From Anseranas semipalmata (Eukaryota > Chordata > Aves > Anseriformes > Anseranatidae), in NCBI GenBank assembly GCA_013399115.1, contig VXAA01007177.1, positions 272,505 to 336,504 on the forward strand: a DNA stretch of 64,000 nt, given 5' to 3'. Position 1 is the first letter of the stretch, and every line of letters begins with the position of its first letter. The position numbers and the translations under genes are program-made. Below are positions 41,101 through 48,354 of the stretch, one piece after another. Below the pieces are notes generated by a model. The model saw only the letters and a list, made by a program, of their open reading frames with translations. It did no database searches and was not told the origin of the DNA.

Positions 41101-44100
41101 TATATCTTCTGCTTCTGTGACCAGTATCTGTAGCTCGTAATCTCACCTCTAATATACTAGACACGGAGAAAATACTTAAAATTAACATACCTTCTAAAAA
41201 TAATTTTCATCTGAGCTGTGGGAAGACGATCAGCTGATTTTATTGCACGGGTTTATTACTGGATGAATATGGATAAAGTAGGTCCAGACCTGTTTTTAGT
41301 TATTTGCATTAAATAAGAATTTAATCTGTCCCTCCTTCCTCTGTTCTTGAATCATGGGAAGTATATTTCCAATAGCATATGTAATAGGAAACAAATTTCA
41401 GAGAATAATATATGTTTTATTGGAAAGTATTATTACAGGCTATATAACTTCAAAGATTAAGTAGCTTTTGAAAGCATCAAAGAAAAATTTGTATTTTGTT
41501 TCATTTTAATTGCAACTTTCATTGTTTCATTCTGCTTTTATAATATTTTCGGAGGATTTTCTCCACCACACTAACTGTAACTTTCTCCTTAAATCACCTT
41601 AATCTTAATGTTGTTGCTGTGACACCTGACAGCAGAACACCTGCTGCCTATTGTAATTTTTGAGATTTTGAAGCATCAATAATGCAGGCATCACAAACTA
41701 ACTAACTTATCTAGTTAACATTCCAGGAGGCAGGGTTTGCGCCATGAACCATGCTAACGTTGAAGATTGCTTTTTACTCATATGTCCCTTGTTTCATTTG
41801 TATTCTTAGTTAGCAGCACTAGAATTTGAGCTTAAAAGCTCTAAAAGAAATGTTGTCATAAAGCTGGCATGATTCAAACAGCAACCTTAAAAGTGATGAA
41901 GTAAAGTTCCTGTTTACTCATGTATTTGTTCCTGTAGAATGACTCATGATTTTCCTTAACAAATCATTTAAATAAAATACTTCAGATGAATGCAGAAAGG
42001 CAATTATTGTTCTGTTTTAAATTCTTGTCTAATATTTAGTATTCCATAAATGTGTACATTATATGAAATATAAAATATATAAATCTTTTGTACATTTCTA
42101 TTAATACCTAATAAGATGTAAGTTGTAGGTTTTTTTTGTTTTTTTTTTTAATAGCTCAGTTCCAAGAAACAAAAATCCATTCCAGGAGGTAAGTCATGTA
42201 GAAATTCCTTTTCATTGTTCATGTATTAAAAAATAAATTCTAAAGTACCAGTCATTTTTGATGATTACAATTAAGAAAATTCTGAGAGGTCCTGTTTGCA
42301 AAAAACACTTAGTCTAATTACATCTAGTATTAATTGTAATTAGCTGGTATTCTGAAGAAGTCTTTTCATCTTCAAAGGACTGTGTAAGTATTAACTAACA
42401 GTGGAAGGAAAAAGAATTCTAGAAAATGCTTCTTGAGATAATTACAGTAATTTAATAACACCATAATTGGGTACTCAGTAATTTAACAACCCCAATTTTA
42501 TATCAGAGCTTTAGAATGCTCTCTAAATTTAATCCTCTGTGCAGGCTTAAACAGTAGTGTTGACCACTGATTTAAGTGACAGTACTTTGAACAGTCCCTG
42601 TAATTTAAGGAAAAAAGCAAAACAACCAGTATTATCACTTGCTCCTTTTTCTTTTACACAAATGCCAGTAACTTTCAGTATTTTTCAACATATATGTTTG
42701 CAAATAGTAGAAGTCTTACCTGTTTATTACCAAGGTAATTTATTCCCAATTTTCATTGGCAAAACGTCTGCCTTGACAATATATGAATGTCTCCAATTTC
42801 TCTTTAAATGTCTTGTGGTGTCATACAGATGGTCATAGCAAAAATGACAGTAGTAACATAGAGGCTAAATAAAATTCACATAGTGTAGTCAAACAATTTT
42901 GGAGAGTGAATTTTAACAAAAAATATGCAACTATCAAGTCTACATATTCTGTTTGTTAATTGTTTTGTTTTTAAACATAGCCCAGAAAATACTGATGGCC
43001 TTTGTACCTTTAATGTTGTTATTACTAGTGATAAGTGGGAAGGGGAAAGACACTGAAAAAATATCTTTATTTATAACAGAAGTATTTCATTTGTTTCCCA
43101 AATTAGTTCTTAAAAATCCATGAAAATACTTTAACTGTACTTATGGACACTGGAGACATCTCCACAGAAAAATCTAATGTGTTGAAACTGCATAAGTTTC
43201 AAGTATTTCTTAGCAGAATAAAGTGACATGTTAAAATTCTGCTTGCTATTCTGCATGGTAGTAAAGCTCTTGTATTATCTGGTTTCAGGTAGAGAGCTAG
43301 TGAATTTGTATCCAGTTCTTATAGACTGAAGTGTGATTAAGATGACTTTTGCTATATGTTTAATGATTTGGTATATATTTTACTACTGAAATGTTAAGAA
43401 TTTGATTGCATATTCTGATTTTGTGTGTTGCATTTTAGGCAATAGTGTTTGTAGTTGGAGGAGGCAACTACATTGAATATCAAAATCTTATTGACTACAT
43501 AAAGGTATGTACACTTCCGTTGGTTGTAACTTACTGATAGAAACCAGTTTTATCAGGCTTTCTGTAGCATTTAATATTTGGAAAATTAAATCTGATGAAA
43601 TTAGCTTTTACATTAGTATTATATATACAATTGGGGGAAAAAAGTACCTGAGAAATCAGTAGAAAATTAGGATTATTAATTCAGAACAGTTACTGTTTCT
43701 GGTATTTTTGTTCATGTTGCACTTCTGAATGCAAATGATACACTGTCAAAGCAAAGATTGTATTGACATCAATAGCTCAGCATTTATTATTTACCTACAG
43801 TTAGAAGTTTTTGCTAATGAGTTAATAGCAGCTCGTTCTTGAAATGCTGGATCATTTGTGTGTAGAAATCATAAGAGATGTCACATGCACAAAGAAGAAA
43901 ATATGTAACCAACTATGTAATGCTGGAGTAAGCCATTTAATGTCTCTGATTGCAGCTCACCAGCCTAACAGAACACACATACACAAAAAAAAACAGTGGA
44001 GGGAGAAAAGTAACCAAATCATTAGAACTCTTGTGGGGGCAGAGATGAGATGCAAGCACTTTCCAGGAATTTAAAAAATAAAAATAAATTTTAAAAAGAT

Positions 44101-47100
44101 GAAATTTAGAATTAGGTAATACATTATTTAAGAGCAGCAGCATACCATTCTTCCTTCCCAGTTTTACCTTATCATAGTACTGTCTTCCTGTCCTGTGCTG
44201 GATTAGATGGAGGCTCTTCCTAGAAAAGAATAAATATGTAACATTAGTAACTGAAAAATATTTCTTTCATGTAACAAGCACTTGAGAGTTTTGCTTCTGT
44301 TCTACTAAATATTGCAGAACAGGAAGTCAGAACTTCTGTGCTGGGTTGTTTTCCTCCTCTAGCAGGCAGACATGTTAGAACATAGCTGGTCTGAATAGGG
44401 AAAAGGAGAGGAAGATGAAAGTTACAGAAATTTTTTAGGTTCAGCTTAGCACTTACACTATTCTTCGTAACTATTTAGAGCATTCTACCTGTAGCAGAGT
44501 GCATTGTCAACATTTTGGCTTGCTCCTTAGTTTACCCAAAGCTGTTTCAGGTGCCATATCAATTCAAAAGATGCCCAGCAACATGTATATTTGTGATGCA
44601 TATTTGTTACTTCTACTAAAATAAACCTGAGTTTGCCAGAGACTAACACACTCCTCAGATACCCAGCTACATACTGACATAGCTGAGGTTAGCTGCGTAT
44701 GCATATACGTATGTATATACAGACCTTTTATATGATGTCAAGTTAAACACTCAGTTTTTCATACAACGTGGCAAGAAGGTGAAGTTTCTGAGGAATAAGA
44801 TGGCAAACAGGAAGTCATAGGGTAAACAGATGGAGAGGACAAAAGGAACTGAAAGCTGCAGGAATGGTAATGTTAGATCTTATGGAGAGTGAGAGGTTGG
44901 GCACGGAGTTTTTTGTTGTCGTTCTGGAATCTGTGGACAGAGGTTTCTTCCTCATCAGTTGTTACAGCTAAAGTGTGCTGTACATTTCTCCAATTATGCT
45001 GTGTACTTGATCAGTGGGATATGACCTCCCAAGGGGGAAGCTTGCTTCACCTTTATTCTTCTTGGTCCTTGCTTTTGAAAAACAAGAAAAGTTAATAAAA
45101 ACCTTGATTTCCCCCACCCCCCTCCCAGGAGACTTGCCTGCCTCACCCAGATGACTCTTATCCAATAAAATCTGCTTTTCCATGTGGTGCACTTCCAGCA
45201 TCTGTTGTTTCACTAGATGTAGCTTATTAATTATTCTAACATTAAATCAGTCTTCCTCCTGAATAAAAAGGAGAAAAAAAATCAACAGGTCTGTTCTTGC
45301 AAGCAGATAAAACAAAGATTTTATTCACTACTTATTTTTCTAAGCACTGTGCATTTTACCAGTTTGCCTCTGAAAACAGAGAAAGTATTTTAAAACTTTC
45401 TGAAACAGGAAGCAATGTTCAGTTTTGACATTTTTTTTGACATTGGTTTTTCTAGGAGAACAGACAGACCCTCAAATCCAATTATTTTCAGCTCTGTGCT
45501 AGAATCTCACTTCATCAAAAAGCAAATATTTATAATGTCAGCAAGACAGATTGTGCCTTAAAACAGACAAATTAGCCAAGTTCCGTTCAACATGCTGAAA
45601 ATGTGTCATCAAAATTTCAAGGCACGGGAATTTAGAATGTCCTTTAATTTCCTTTTGTTAGATGGTTAGAAAGGTAAGGTACTGCTTGACTATCTACCTG
45701 TGCTAGACAGGTCTCGTTTATCTCAAGAAATTTAAATCCTACATAGTTCTTCAGTCAAAAATATACCGGACTTTGAAGACTACTAGGATTATTTTATTTA
45801 CAATGTTAAGCAGTTTCATCTTGGCTCCAAAAATTATTCGGTGATATCATACATCTCTTTGTTTGAATGTACTAAGTAATTAACTTTGCAAATGTGTATG
45901 CTTTTATTTAAAACTACACTTTTAGAAGAATATATATGTAAGACTGGGATTGTACAGGAATGTGTATTTTAGAGCGGCCCAAAAGGCAACAGTCCTATTT
46001 CACAATTATTTCTAGTGTTTCAAAATTTTTTTTGTTACTGTACAGCAATAAATGCTATTCATTCATAGTACTGAAAATGGACTCTGTCAAAATACCAGTT
46101 TAGATCAAAACCAGACCTGTTCAGGCCTCAAGATTAAATAAACTGGCCTGAAACGTGGGTAGAAACAAGCTCAAGTTCCCGCTCAGTGACAAGAATAGTT
46201 TATTACCACAAACCACTCAAAATTTTTTTTTCTGAGGACGTGAACCAGGATTACTATCTCCCCAATTAGCATGTGACCACCAGCTATGGACTGCTAGAAT
46301 CCACTTCTGTGTCCTTCTGCTGAAACAGCACAATTGGAAATAACTATGAAACAAAATCATTTTGTGAAGGCTTGCGTTCCTATTTTGCTCTTTAATAAGC
46401 AAGCTTTAACTTCCTGTCAGAAAAGTAAGTCTACGCAGATAGGCCTCTTTATGCTGGTTTTGTCTCGCCAGTTCTCCTAACTGCTTATCATTTATGACTT
46501 AAATAGAGCTAGAGGGGTGTTTTCTGTTTGTTTTTTTAAATTGCAGAAATCTCACTAATAGGGGAAAATGCAAAGTAATTTAACAGTGAAACAGATTGCT
46601 GAAGCCTGTACTTGAAATTTGAGGAACCATGGGATTATTAGCCCAACACTGGGAGTAAATTCAGTCTGAAACTTTGCATTACTTACACCAATTTTCACTT
46701 CTAAAATGCTGCGTTACAAAGCAAATACTATCAAACTGTTCACTGCAAACTAGCATTATTATGTATCCAACAAAATTCAAGGTAACATTGTTTCAGAAGC
46801 CTTTTACAAAAAAAAAAAAAAAGCTGTTTCAAACATTATCATCGTATGGAAATGAATGACAGAAGCTTTTTGCCTGTAATACAACGGAACAAGTAAATAT
46901 GTTGTTACTATTCTTACAGCAATGCCCAGTTGTTTTAGGGGTCATGGTTTGTTCTTTTTTGTGGGAAGCAGCAGAGGGGAGGACCTTTCAGATAAGGTTA
47001 TTGCTTTCCCCAAGCCATTCATAGATGCGTCAAAGAACTTAACATTCTAGTGAGTTTAAATGTGCATGTGTATAATGCCACATTTTTCCACATCTTTCTG

Positions 47101-48354
47101 CCTCAGCCCTCTTGTTTTCCACTTCAATTTAATTATTATTATTTTTTTTTCTGTGGTGGACCAACTGTACTTCTTTTTTTGGCCAAAAGTATAGGGCTTA
47201 AGATCAAGAAATAAATTTTTGGTATACAATTACTTAAAGCCACTTCTGCTACTCTGTTAAACACTCAATTACTTCCTGACTTTTCTTTTTATTAGGGTAA
47301 ACAAGGCAAGCATGTCCTCTATGGCTGCAGTGAACTTTTTAATGCTGCACAGTTTATAAAGCAGGTAGGTACCTTTGACAACAACTCTGTAATACTTATT
47401 TCATTAATAAATATCGTTTCTGTAACTTTTTTTCCACTTTTTACTCAATGGATTTTTGTTTTTTGTAAAAACAAATTGCTGTGAAAAATTAATGTGTTTG
47501 TTACCTATTTTCACTTAATGACTCCAAACCCCTCACTTCAATTAACTTTTGATGGCCTATATTGTCAGTTTGAGTTCACAGGTAATGCGGGTGAACAAGC
47601 TCATAATAATTGCCTTAACATAAATCCTAATGGCAAAAAAAACAACAACTCTATTCTTGATACTTTCCACAAAAAGCATGTCTTCCCAGGATATTTTAGC
47701 AACTCTTCCAAGTTATTTCAACTGTGATCTTGAAACTTTTGTCCTAAATTTTGCTATTTATAAGTACTGGCATCATGGGAGCTCGAGGTTGCCCCCACCT
47801 ATATTAAAATCAGTCTTTTTAATGCTGTTAATAAATTTATCATTGCCGTTACTTCTCTGACTCTTTCCAATACAAATGCAAATACAAATTATTCACAGTG
47901 GTCAGCAAATAATAGCCCTTCAGTAGCTGTCACCACCTATGGTTTAACTTCTTCCCAACATGAGAATAAATTGTTCCTCAGAGCTACATTTGGAAGAACT
48001 AAATTCATTCTTGTTGCACTTGAAGGAAGCAAAACAAACAGTACTTATCAGCTTATAACTCTTCAGTCAGCTTAATTAGTTTTTTTTGTTCCTCCAAGAC
48101 TGACTGTATATACTATACCTTTAACACTGAAATTTGTTCAAATCTTATGATTTGAAGCCCAGATCCTCTCATGTGAAGGCATGTATTAAATATTCTGTTA
48201 CTAGTATGCTTTTGATCGTAAGAAATAACCAAAGGGTATAGGACAGAAATGTTTACTGTATGAAATGGATATTTGTTGGACTGAAAGAATAAAGTTACCA
48301 ACCTGATGTTTTTTGTCTCTTCACGTGTAGCTCTCCCAGCTTGGCCAGAAGTAA
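463..48354 (+). CDS. SCFD1: SCFD1 (SLY1), Sec1 family domain-containing protein 1; exons 2-25, exon 1 outside window
   Basis: The coding sequence joins 24 exons (listed singly below) into one frame of 622 codons plus TAA. It is nearly identical to vertebrate SCFD1/Sly1 along its whole length, so the assignment is secure. Known role: a cytosolic Sec1/Munc18 protein that binds syntaxin-5 and syntaxin-18 and promotes SNARE assembly in ER-Golgi and intra-Golgi traffic. Visible signs: the N-terminal segment with [11 protein letters not shown] (about residues 44-54), the family hallmark [20 protein letters not shown] (about 258-277), a lysine-rich linker PKKKNKK (about 309-315), and a C-terminal strand [11 protein letters not shown] (about 591-601). 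There is no signal peptide or membrane anchor, as expected for a peripheral protein. The first codon is split: the exon 1 G is missing and exon 2 supplies TG. No frameshift or internal stop is seen. Promoter and start codon lie left of the window. Confidence 0.97.
534..1395 (+). other. SCFD1: SCFD1 intron 2
   Basis: 862-base intron, phase 0. It contains a 23-base tandem duplication (921-966); otherwise nothing recognised. Confidence 0.9.
921..966 (+). repeat. 23-base tandem duplication, two copies
   Basis: Copies at 921-943 and 944-966 differ at one base (GCTAACTTC against GCTAGCTTC), then share ATTAGCTTTAAAAA. A recent local duplication. Confidence 0.9.
1396..1484 (+). CDS. SCFD1: SCFD1 exon 3 (about residues 45-74)
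   Basis: Begins [20 protein letters not shown] after TTTCAG and ends CT before GTAAGT, in phase 2. This is the first beta-strand and following helix of Sec1 domain 1, the part that in Sly1 holds the syntaxin-5 N-peptide site. Confidence 0.96.
1485..2421 (+). other. SCFD1: SCFD1 intron 3
   Basis: 937-base AT-rich intron, phase 2, GTAAGT to TTTTCAG. No repeat family or other gene recognised. Confidence 0.9.
2422..2512 (+). CDS. SCFD1: SCFD1 exon 4 (about residues 75-104)
   Basis: Encodes [20 protein letters not shown] to RMCQ. The acceptor is CTTTTCAG and the donor GTAACT (position +5 is C, slightly off consensus). Contains the [13 protein letters not shown] strand typical of domain 1. Confidence 0.96.
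2513..3351 (+). other. SCFD1: SCFD1 intron 4
   Basis: 839-base intron, phase 0, about a third of it a CR1 3' fragment (2764-3016). Short sense-strand ORFs here are CR1 remnants, not exons. Confidence 0.9.
2764..3016 (+). mobile_element. CR1 LINE 3' end, sense, 5'-truncated
   Basis: Shows the CR1 tail order: the GGTCAAACACTGGAACAGAT block with GCCCAGAGAG, TGTGGAGTCTCC, GGAGATGCTCAAAAC, and a GGTCCCTTCCAACCTC end. The translated part carries [19 protein letters not shown], the worn C terminus of the CR1 ORF2. Moderately diverged and without the 5' end, so inactive. Confidence 0.9.
3352..3474 (+). CDS. SCFD1: SCFD1 exon 5 (about residues 105-145)
   Basis: Encodes [20 protein letters not shown] to VTQVAK in phase 0 at both ends. 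IGANAVTQ replaces LAASAVTQ of human, a conservative change. The acceptor is TCTTTTAG and the donor GTAAGA. Confidence 0.96.
3475..4693 (+). other. SCFD1: SCFD1 intron 5
   Basis: 1219-base intron, phase 0. It holds an 18-T run (4235-4252) and a short (AT)n stretch (about 4383-4395); otherwise nothing recognised. Confidence 0.9.
4235..4252 (+). repeat. Poly-T tract (18 T)
   Basis: Uninterrupted T run inside intron 5. No element with a matching tail is seen beside it. Confidence 0.9.
4694..4781 (+). CDS. SCFD1: SCFD1 exon 6 (about residues 146-175)
   Basis: Encodes [20 protein letters not shown] to VSYR plus one base of an alanine codon (phase 1). The acceptor is GATTTCTAG and the donor GTAAGT. 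Confidence 0.96.
5533..5561 (+). repeat. T-rich (GTTTTT)n simple repeat
   Basis: T runs separated by single G residues. Confidence 0.8.
6771..6787. repeat. Short perfect hairpin GCTGCTG-TTG-CAGCAGC
   Basis: Seven-base perfect inverted repeat with a three-base loop, in intron 6. No snoRNA or miRNA identity recognised. Confidence 0.6.
6905..7230 (+). mobile_element. Old diverged CR1-like LINE 3' end, sense
   Basis: Matches the CR1/L3 tail layout at low identity: a TCTTCAATTATGTAAAAGGC block, then a purine-rich stretch, GAGCTTAAATTGCAACAG, GTCAGATATTAGGAGCACTT, AGATAGTGAAATATTAGAAT with AGATTACC, and a TGATTCTCTTCTTCTGTGAC end. Much older than the other CR1 copies here. The exact family needs a RepeatMasker search. 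Confidence 0.65.
7462..7510 (+). repeat. (GTTT)n simple repeat
   Basis: T-rich tract with regular GTTT units (TTTGTTTGTTTGTTTG). Confidence 0.85.
8199..8669 (-). mobile_element. Solo LTR of an endogenous retrovirus, antisense (edges approximate)
   Basis: A block much richer in G, C and CpG than the surrounding intron. Read on the minus strand it begins TGTCTAACGG and ends GGGACTCA, the TG...CA form of an LTR. It holds two AATAAA hexamers (complementary to TTTATT near 8260-8266 and 8334-8340), the second within a TATA-like GAATAAAAAG, and a GCATGCGCC-type motif. The R/U5-like end GCCGAAATAAACGCATACTT resembles avian ERV LTRs. No primer-binding site, polypurine tract or gag/pol/env sequence adjoins it, so it is a lone LTR. 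No matching target-site duplication was found, so edges may be off by a few bases. Confidence 0.7.
9411..9500 (+). CDS. SCFD1: SCFD1 exon 7 (about residues 175-205)
   Basis: Completes the alanine codon, then encodes [20 protein letters not shown] to CFFVTL. It ends one base into a glycine codon at GTAAGT. This is domain 2 material; METIMD is METVMD in human. Confidence 0.96.
9501..10679 (+). other. SCFD1: SCFD1 intron 7
   Basis: 1179-base AT-rich intron, phase 1. No repeats or genes recognised. Confidence 0.9.
10680..10735 (+). CDS. SCFD1: SCFD1 exon 8 (about residues 205-223)
   Basis: A 56-base exon encoding (G)[18 protein letters not shown]. The acceptor is TTTTATTAG and the donor GTAAGA. 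The reading frame and the conserved [10 protein letters not shown] motif fix both edges. Confidence 0.95.
10736..11704 (+). other. SCFD1: SCFD1 intron 8
   Basis: 969-base intron, phase 0. The frame happens to stay open from about 11519 into exon 9, which is chance; no family match is seen. Confidence 0.9.
11705..11790 (+). CDS. SCFD1: SCFD1 exon 9 (about residues 224-252)
   Basis: Encodes [20 protein letters not shown] to GAGQF and the first two bases of serine. The acceptor is CTCCCCACAG. The donor GTACGG is the weakest-looking of the set, since +4 is C and +6 is G. Confidence 0.95.
11791..13575 (+). other. SCFD1: SCFD1 intron 9
   Basis: 1785-base intron, phase 2, with a GTACGG donor. No repeat family recognised. 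Confidence 0.9.
13576..13675 (+). CDS. SCFD1: SCFD1 exon 10, Sec1-family signature (about residues 253-285)
   Basis: Encodes the Sec1/Munc18 hallmark: [20 protein letters not shown] followed by [13 protein letters not shown]. The D-R-x-x-D and TPLxHxxTYQAL pattern is shared by all SM proteins. The acceptor is TTTTCAG and the donor GTAAGA. Confidence 0.97.
14129..14151. repeat. Perfect 9-base inverted repeat
   Basis: TTTTAGATT, a five-base loop, then AATCTAAAA. A second AATCTAAAATAGAT-like copy sits just upstream (about 14117-14128), so the area has both direct and inverted repeats. Confidence 0.75.
17073..17102 (+). repeat. SCFD1: Poly-T tract (30 T) forming the exon 11 polypyrimidine tract
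   Basis: Thirty uninterrupted T, ending five bases before the first base of exon 11 (GTTAG, then exon). Probably polymorphic in length. Confidence 0.95.
17108..17247 (+). CDS. SCFD1: SCFD1 exon 11, lysine-rich linker (about residues 286-332)
   Basis: Encodes [20 protein letters not shown], then [20 protein letters not shown] and WQKHKG. The middle (about residues 297-306) is the least conserved stretch of the protein compared with human. A 30-T tract precedes the acceptor GTTAG. The donor is GTAAGC. Confidence 0.95.
17248..18152 (+). other. SCFD1: SCFD1 intron 11
   Basis: 905-base intron, phase 2. Its 3' end contains two AG sites (18110-18111 and 18138-18139) upstream of the true acceptor. 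Confidence 0.9.
18153..18243 (+). CDS. SCFD1: SCFD1 exon 12 (about residues 332-362)
   Basis: Completes serine with T, then encodes [20 protein letters not shown] to KSIM. The acceptor TGCATTAG has almost no pyrimidine tract and AG pairs close upstream. Perfect agreement with the human protein supports this edge. The donor is GTAAGG. Confidence 0.92.
18244..18593 (+). other. SCFD1: SCFD1 intron 12
   Basis: 350 bases, the shortest intron of the gene, phase 0. Nothing else recognised. Confidence 0.9.
18594..18667 (+). CDS. SCFD1: SCFD1 exon 13 (about residues 363-387)
   Basis: Encodes [24 protein letters not shown] and two bases of serine. It is separated from exon 12 by the shortest intron of the gene (350 bases). 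The acceptor is AAAACCAG and the donor GTAAGT. Confidence 0.95.
18668..20542 (+). other. SCFD1: SCFD1 intron 13
   Basis: 1875-base intron, phase 2. It includes a degenerate ATTATTTGA repeat cluster (20105-20147). Confidence 0.9.
20105..20147 (+). repeat. ATTATTTGA repeat cluster, four copies
   Basis: Four ATTATTTGA units spaced about 10-12 bases apart, with related ATTATTATTTGG just downstream. A local slippage-type repeat. Confidence 0.75.
20543..20624 (+). CDS. SCFD1: SCFD1 exon 14 (about residues 387-414)
   Basis: Encodes [27 protein letters not shown], a helical part of domain 3 found in all Sly1 proteins. The acceptor is CTTTTCAG and the donor GTAGGA. Confidence 0.96.
21548..21942 (-). 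mobile_element. CR1 LINE 3' end, antisense
   Basis: Begins with the CR1 terminal repeat in reverse (AATAGAATAGAATAAAAT) and TTGGAAGGGATCTACAGAGA. It continues into coding sequence read on the minus strand: [18 protein letters not shown], then [20 protein letters not shown], the conserved C terminus of the CR1 ORF2 protein. 5'-truncated at about 21942, so non-autonomous. The open minus-strand frame at 21651-21932 is this remnant. Confidence 0.95.
23503..23541 (+). repeat. 19/20-base tandem duplication
   Basis: ATTCCATACATAATTGTGG (23503-23521) is followed at once by ATTCCATACATAAGTTGTGG (23522-23541); the copies differ by one inserted base. Confidence 0.85.
24621..24645 (+). repeat. (TTTA)n simple repeat
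   Basis: Short TTTA microsatellite in intron 14. Confidence 0.85.
26571..26638 (+). repeat. Polypyrimidine CT/T-rich tract
   Basis: About 68 bases of almost pure C and T, made of CTTT and T runs, with one ATG interruption. Confidence 0.85.
27261..27294. other. Assembly gap (34 N)
   Basis: Undetermined bases directly after an eight-A run, in intron 14. Confidence 0.99.
27939..28035 (+). CDS. SCFD1: SCFD1 exon 15 (about residues 415-447)
   Basis: Encodes [20 protein letters not shown] to MISDPD and one base of the next codon. It follows the largest intron (7.3 kb). The acceptor is CTTAAACAG and the donor GTGAGT. Confidence 0.95.
28036..31607 (+). other. SCFD1: SCFD1 intron 15
   Basis: 3.6-kb intron, phase 1. 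It contains a 10-base perfect inverted repeat (28555-28587) beside a purine-rich stretch (about 28465-28510); otherwise no family recognised. Confidence 0.9.
28555..28587. repeat. Perfect 10-base inverted repeat with 13-base spacer
   Basis: ATGCCTTGAC at 28555-28564 and GTCAAGGCAT at 28578-28587. It would form a stable hairpin in the transcript. Confidence 0.8.
31608..31678 (+). CDS. SCFD1: SCFD1 exon 16 (about residues 447-470), tandem CAGCAG acceptor
   Basis: Encodes (A)[23 protein letters not shown]. The start at 31608 reproduces the human DPDAGTPEDK junction. The next CAG would start the exon at 31611 and drop one residue. The donor is GTATGT. Confidence 0.94.
31679..32657 (+). other. 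SCFD1: SCFD1 intron 16
   Basis: 979-base AT-rich intron, phase 0. No repeats recognised. Confidence 0.9.
32658..32737 (+). CDS. SCFD1: SCFD1 exon 17 (about residues 471-497)
   Basis: Encodes [26 protein letters not shown] and two bases of lysine. Human has A for the first residue. The acceptor is AATTTCAG and the donor GTAAGT. Confidence 0.95.
32738..33303 (+). other. SCFD1: SCFD1 intron 17
   Basis: 566-base intron, phase 2. Nothing else recognised. Confidence 0.9.
33304..33366 (+). CDS. SCFD1: SCFD1 exon 18, 63-base exon (about residues 497-518)
   Basis: Found by searching between exons 17 and 19 for the segment missing from the joined frame. It encodes (K)[20 protein letters not shown](G), against [20 protein letters not shown] in human. 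The acceptor is CTTTCACAG and the donor GTATGC. The length is a multiple of three and the two flanking phases match, so it can be skipped without a frameshift. It is low in hydrophobic residues and rich in S, T, P and G, so probably a surface loop. Confidence 0.93.
33367..34375 (+). other. SCFD1: SCFD1 intron 18
   Basis: 1009-base intron, phase 2, with a GTATGC donor. Contains a 12-A run near 33480; otherwise nothing recognised. Confidence 0.9.
34376..34451 (+). CDS. SCFD1: SCFD1 exon 19 (about residues 518-543)
   Basis: Completes glycine, then encodes [25 protein letters not shown]. The acceptor is TTTTTCAG and the donor GTAAGT. An (AAT)n tract starts about 20 bases into the following intron. 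Confidence 0.96.
34452..36112 (+). other. SCFD1: SCFD1 intron 19
   Basis: 1661-base intron, phase 0, with an (AAT)n microsatellite just after the donor. Confidence 0.9.
34473..34490 (+). repeat. (AAT)n microsatellite
   Basis: About six AAT units starting 21 bases after the exon 19 donor. Confidence 0.85.
36113..36166 (+). CDS. SCFD1: SCFD1 exon 20, 54-base exon (about residues 544-561)
   Basis: Encodes [18 protein letters not shown], phase 0 at both ends. The acceptor is TGCTTAACAG and the donor GTGAGT. Identical to human in all 18 residues. Confidence 0.96.
36167..40485 (+). other. SCFD1: SCFD1 intron 20
   Basis: 4.3-kb intron, phase 0. It holds three consecutive minus-strand ORFs without recognised homology (36354-37576) and a sense CR1 tail (37905-38140). 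Confidence 0.9.
37905..38140 (+). mobile_element. CR1 LINE 3' end, sense, well preserved
   Basis: Typical CR1 tail with a clean reading: GGCACTGGAACAGGGTGCCC, GCTGTGGATGCCCCATCCCT, GGAGGTGTTCAAGGCCAGGC, a GAACTAGATGATCTTTAAGG block, CCCTTCCAACCTAAGCCATT and a terminal CATTCTATGACTCC. It is 5'-truncated. It is the least diverged CR1 in the window, so probably the youngest. Confidence 0.96.
40486..40538 (+). CDS. SCFD1: SCFD1 exon 21 (about residues 562-579)
   Basis: Encodes [17 protein letters not shown] and two bases of serine, a conserved Sly1 motif ahead of the C-terminal domain 2 strands. The acceptor is TTTTTAATAG and the donor GTAAGT. Confidence 0.95.
40539..42154 (+). other. SCFD1: SCFD1 intron 21
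   Basis: 1616-base AT-rich intron, phase 2, ending in a T-rich tract. A 15-A run sits near 40961. Confidence 0.9.
42155..42188 (+). CDS. SCFD1: SCFD1 exon 22, 34-base small exon (about residues 579-590)
   Basis: Encodes (S)[11 protein letters not shown] between a T-rich acceptor (TTTTTTTTTAATAG) and GTAAGT. Homology to human [11 protein letters not shown] and frame continuity fix the edges. This is the shortest internal coding exon seen; skipping it would shift the frame. Confidence 0.94.
42189..43438 (+). other. SCFD1: SCFD1 intron 22
   Basis: 1250-base intron, phase 0. No repeat family recognised. Confidence 0.9.
43439..43504 (+). CDS. SCFD1: SCFD1 exon 23 (about residues 591-612)
   Basis: Encodes [22 protein letters not shown], the conserved C-terminal strand and glycine turn that closes domain 2 of SM proteins. 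The acceptor is CATTTTAG and the donor GTATGT. Confidence 0.97.
43505..47295 (+). other. SCFD1: SCFD1 intron 23
   Basis: 3.8-kb intron, phase 0. Contains an alternating purine-pyrimidine stretch (about 44695-44720) and a C-rich run (45111-45126); no element recognised. Confidence 0.9.
47296..47364 (+). CDS. SCFD1: SCFD1 exon 24 (about residues 613-635)
   Basis: Encodes [23 protein letters not shown], phase 0 at both ends. The acceptor is TTTATTAG and the donor GTAGGT. YGCSEL is the usual end motif of Sly1 domain 2. Confidence 0.97.
47365..48330 (+). other. SCFD1: SCFD1 intron 24
   Basis: 966-base intron before the last coding exon, phase 0. Nothing else recognised. Confidence 0.9.
48331..48354 (+). 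CDS. SCFD1: SCFD1 exon 25, last coding exon with stop (residues 636-642)
   Basis: Encodes LSQLGQK followed by TAA at 48352-48354, after the acceptor TCACGTGTAG. The seven residues are identical to the human C terminus. Confidence 0.95.
   Translation, partial: LSQLGQK

Noticed and set aside
44695..44720. Alternating purine-pyrimidine stretch (Z-DNA-like)
   Set aside because: It is AT-rich and short, so unlikely to form Z-DNA.
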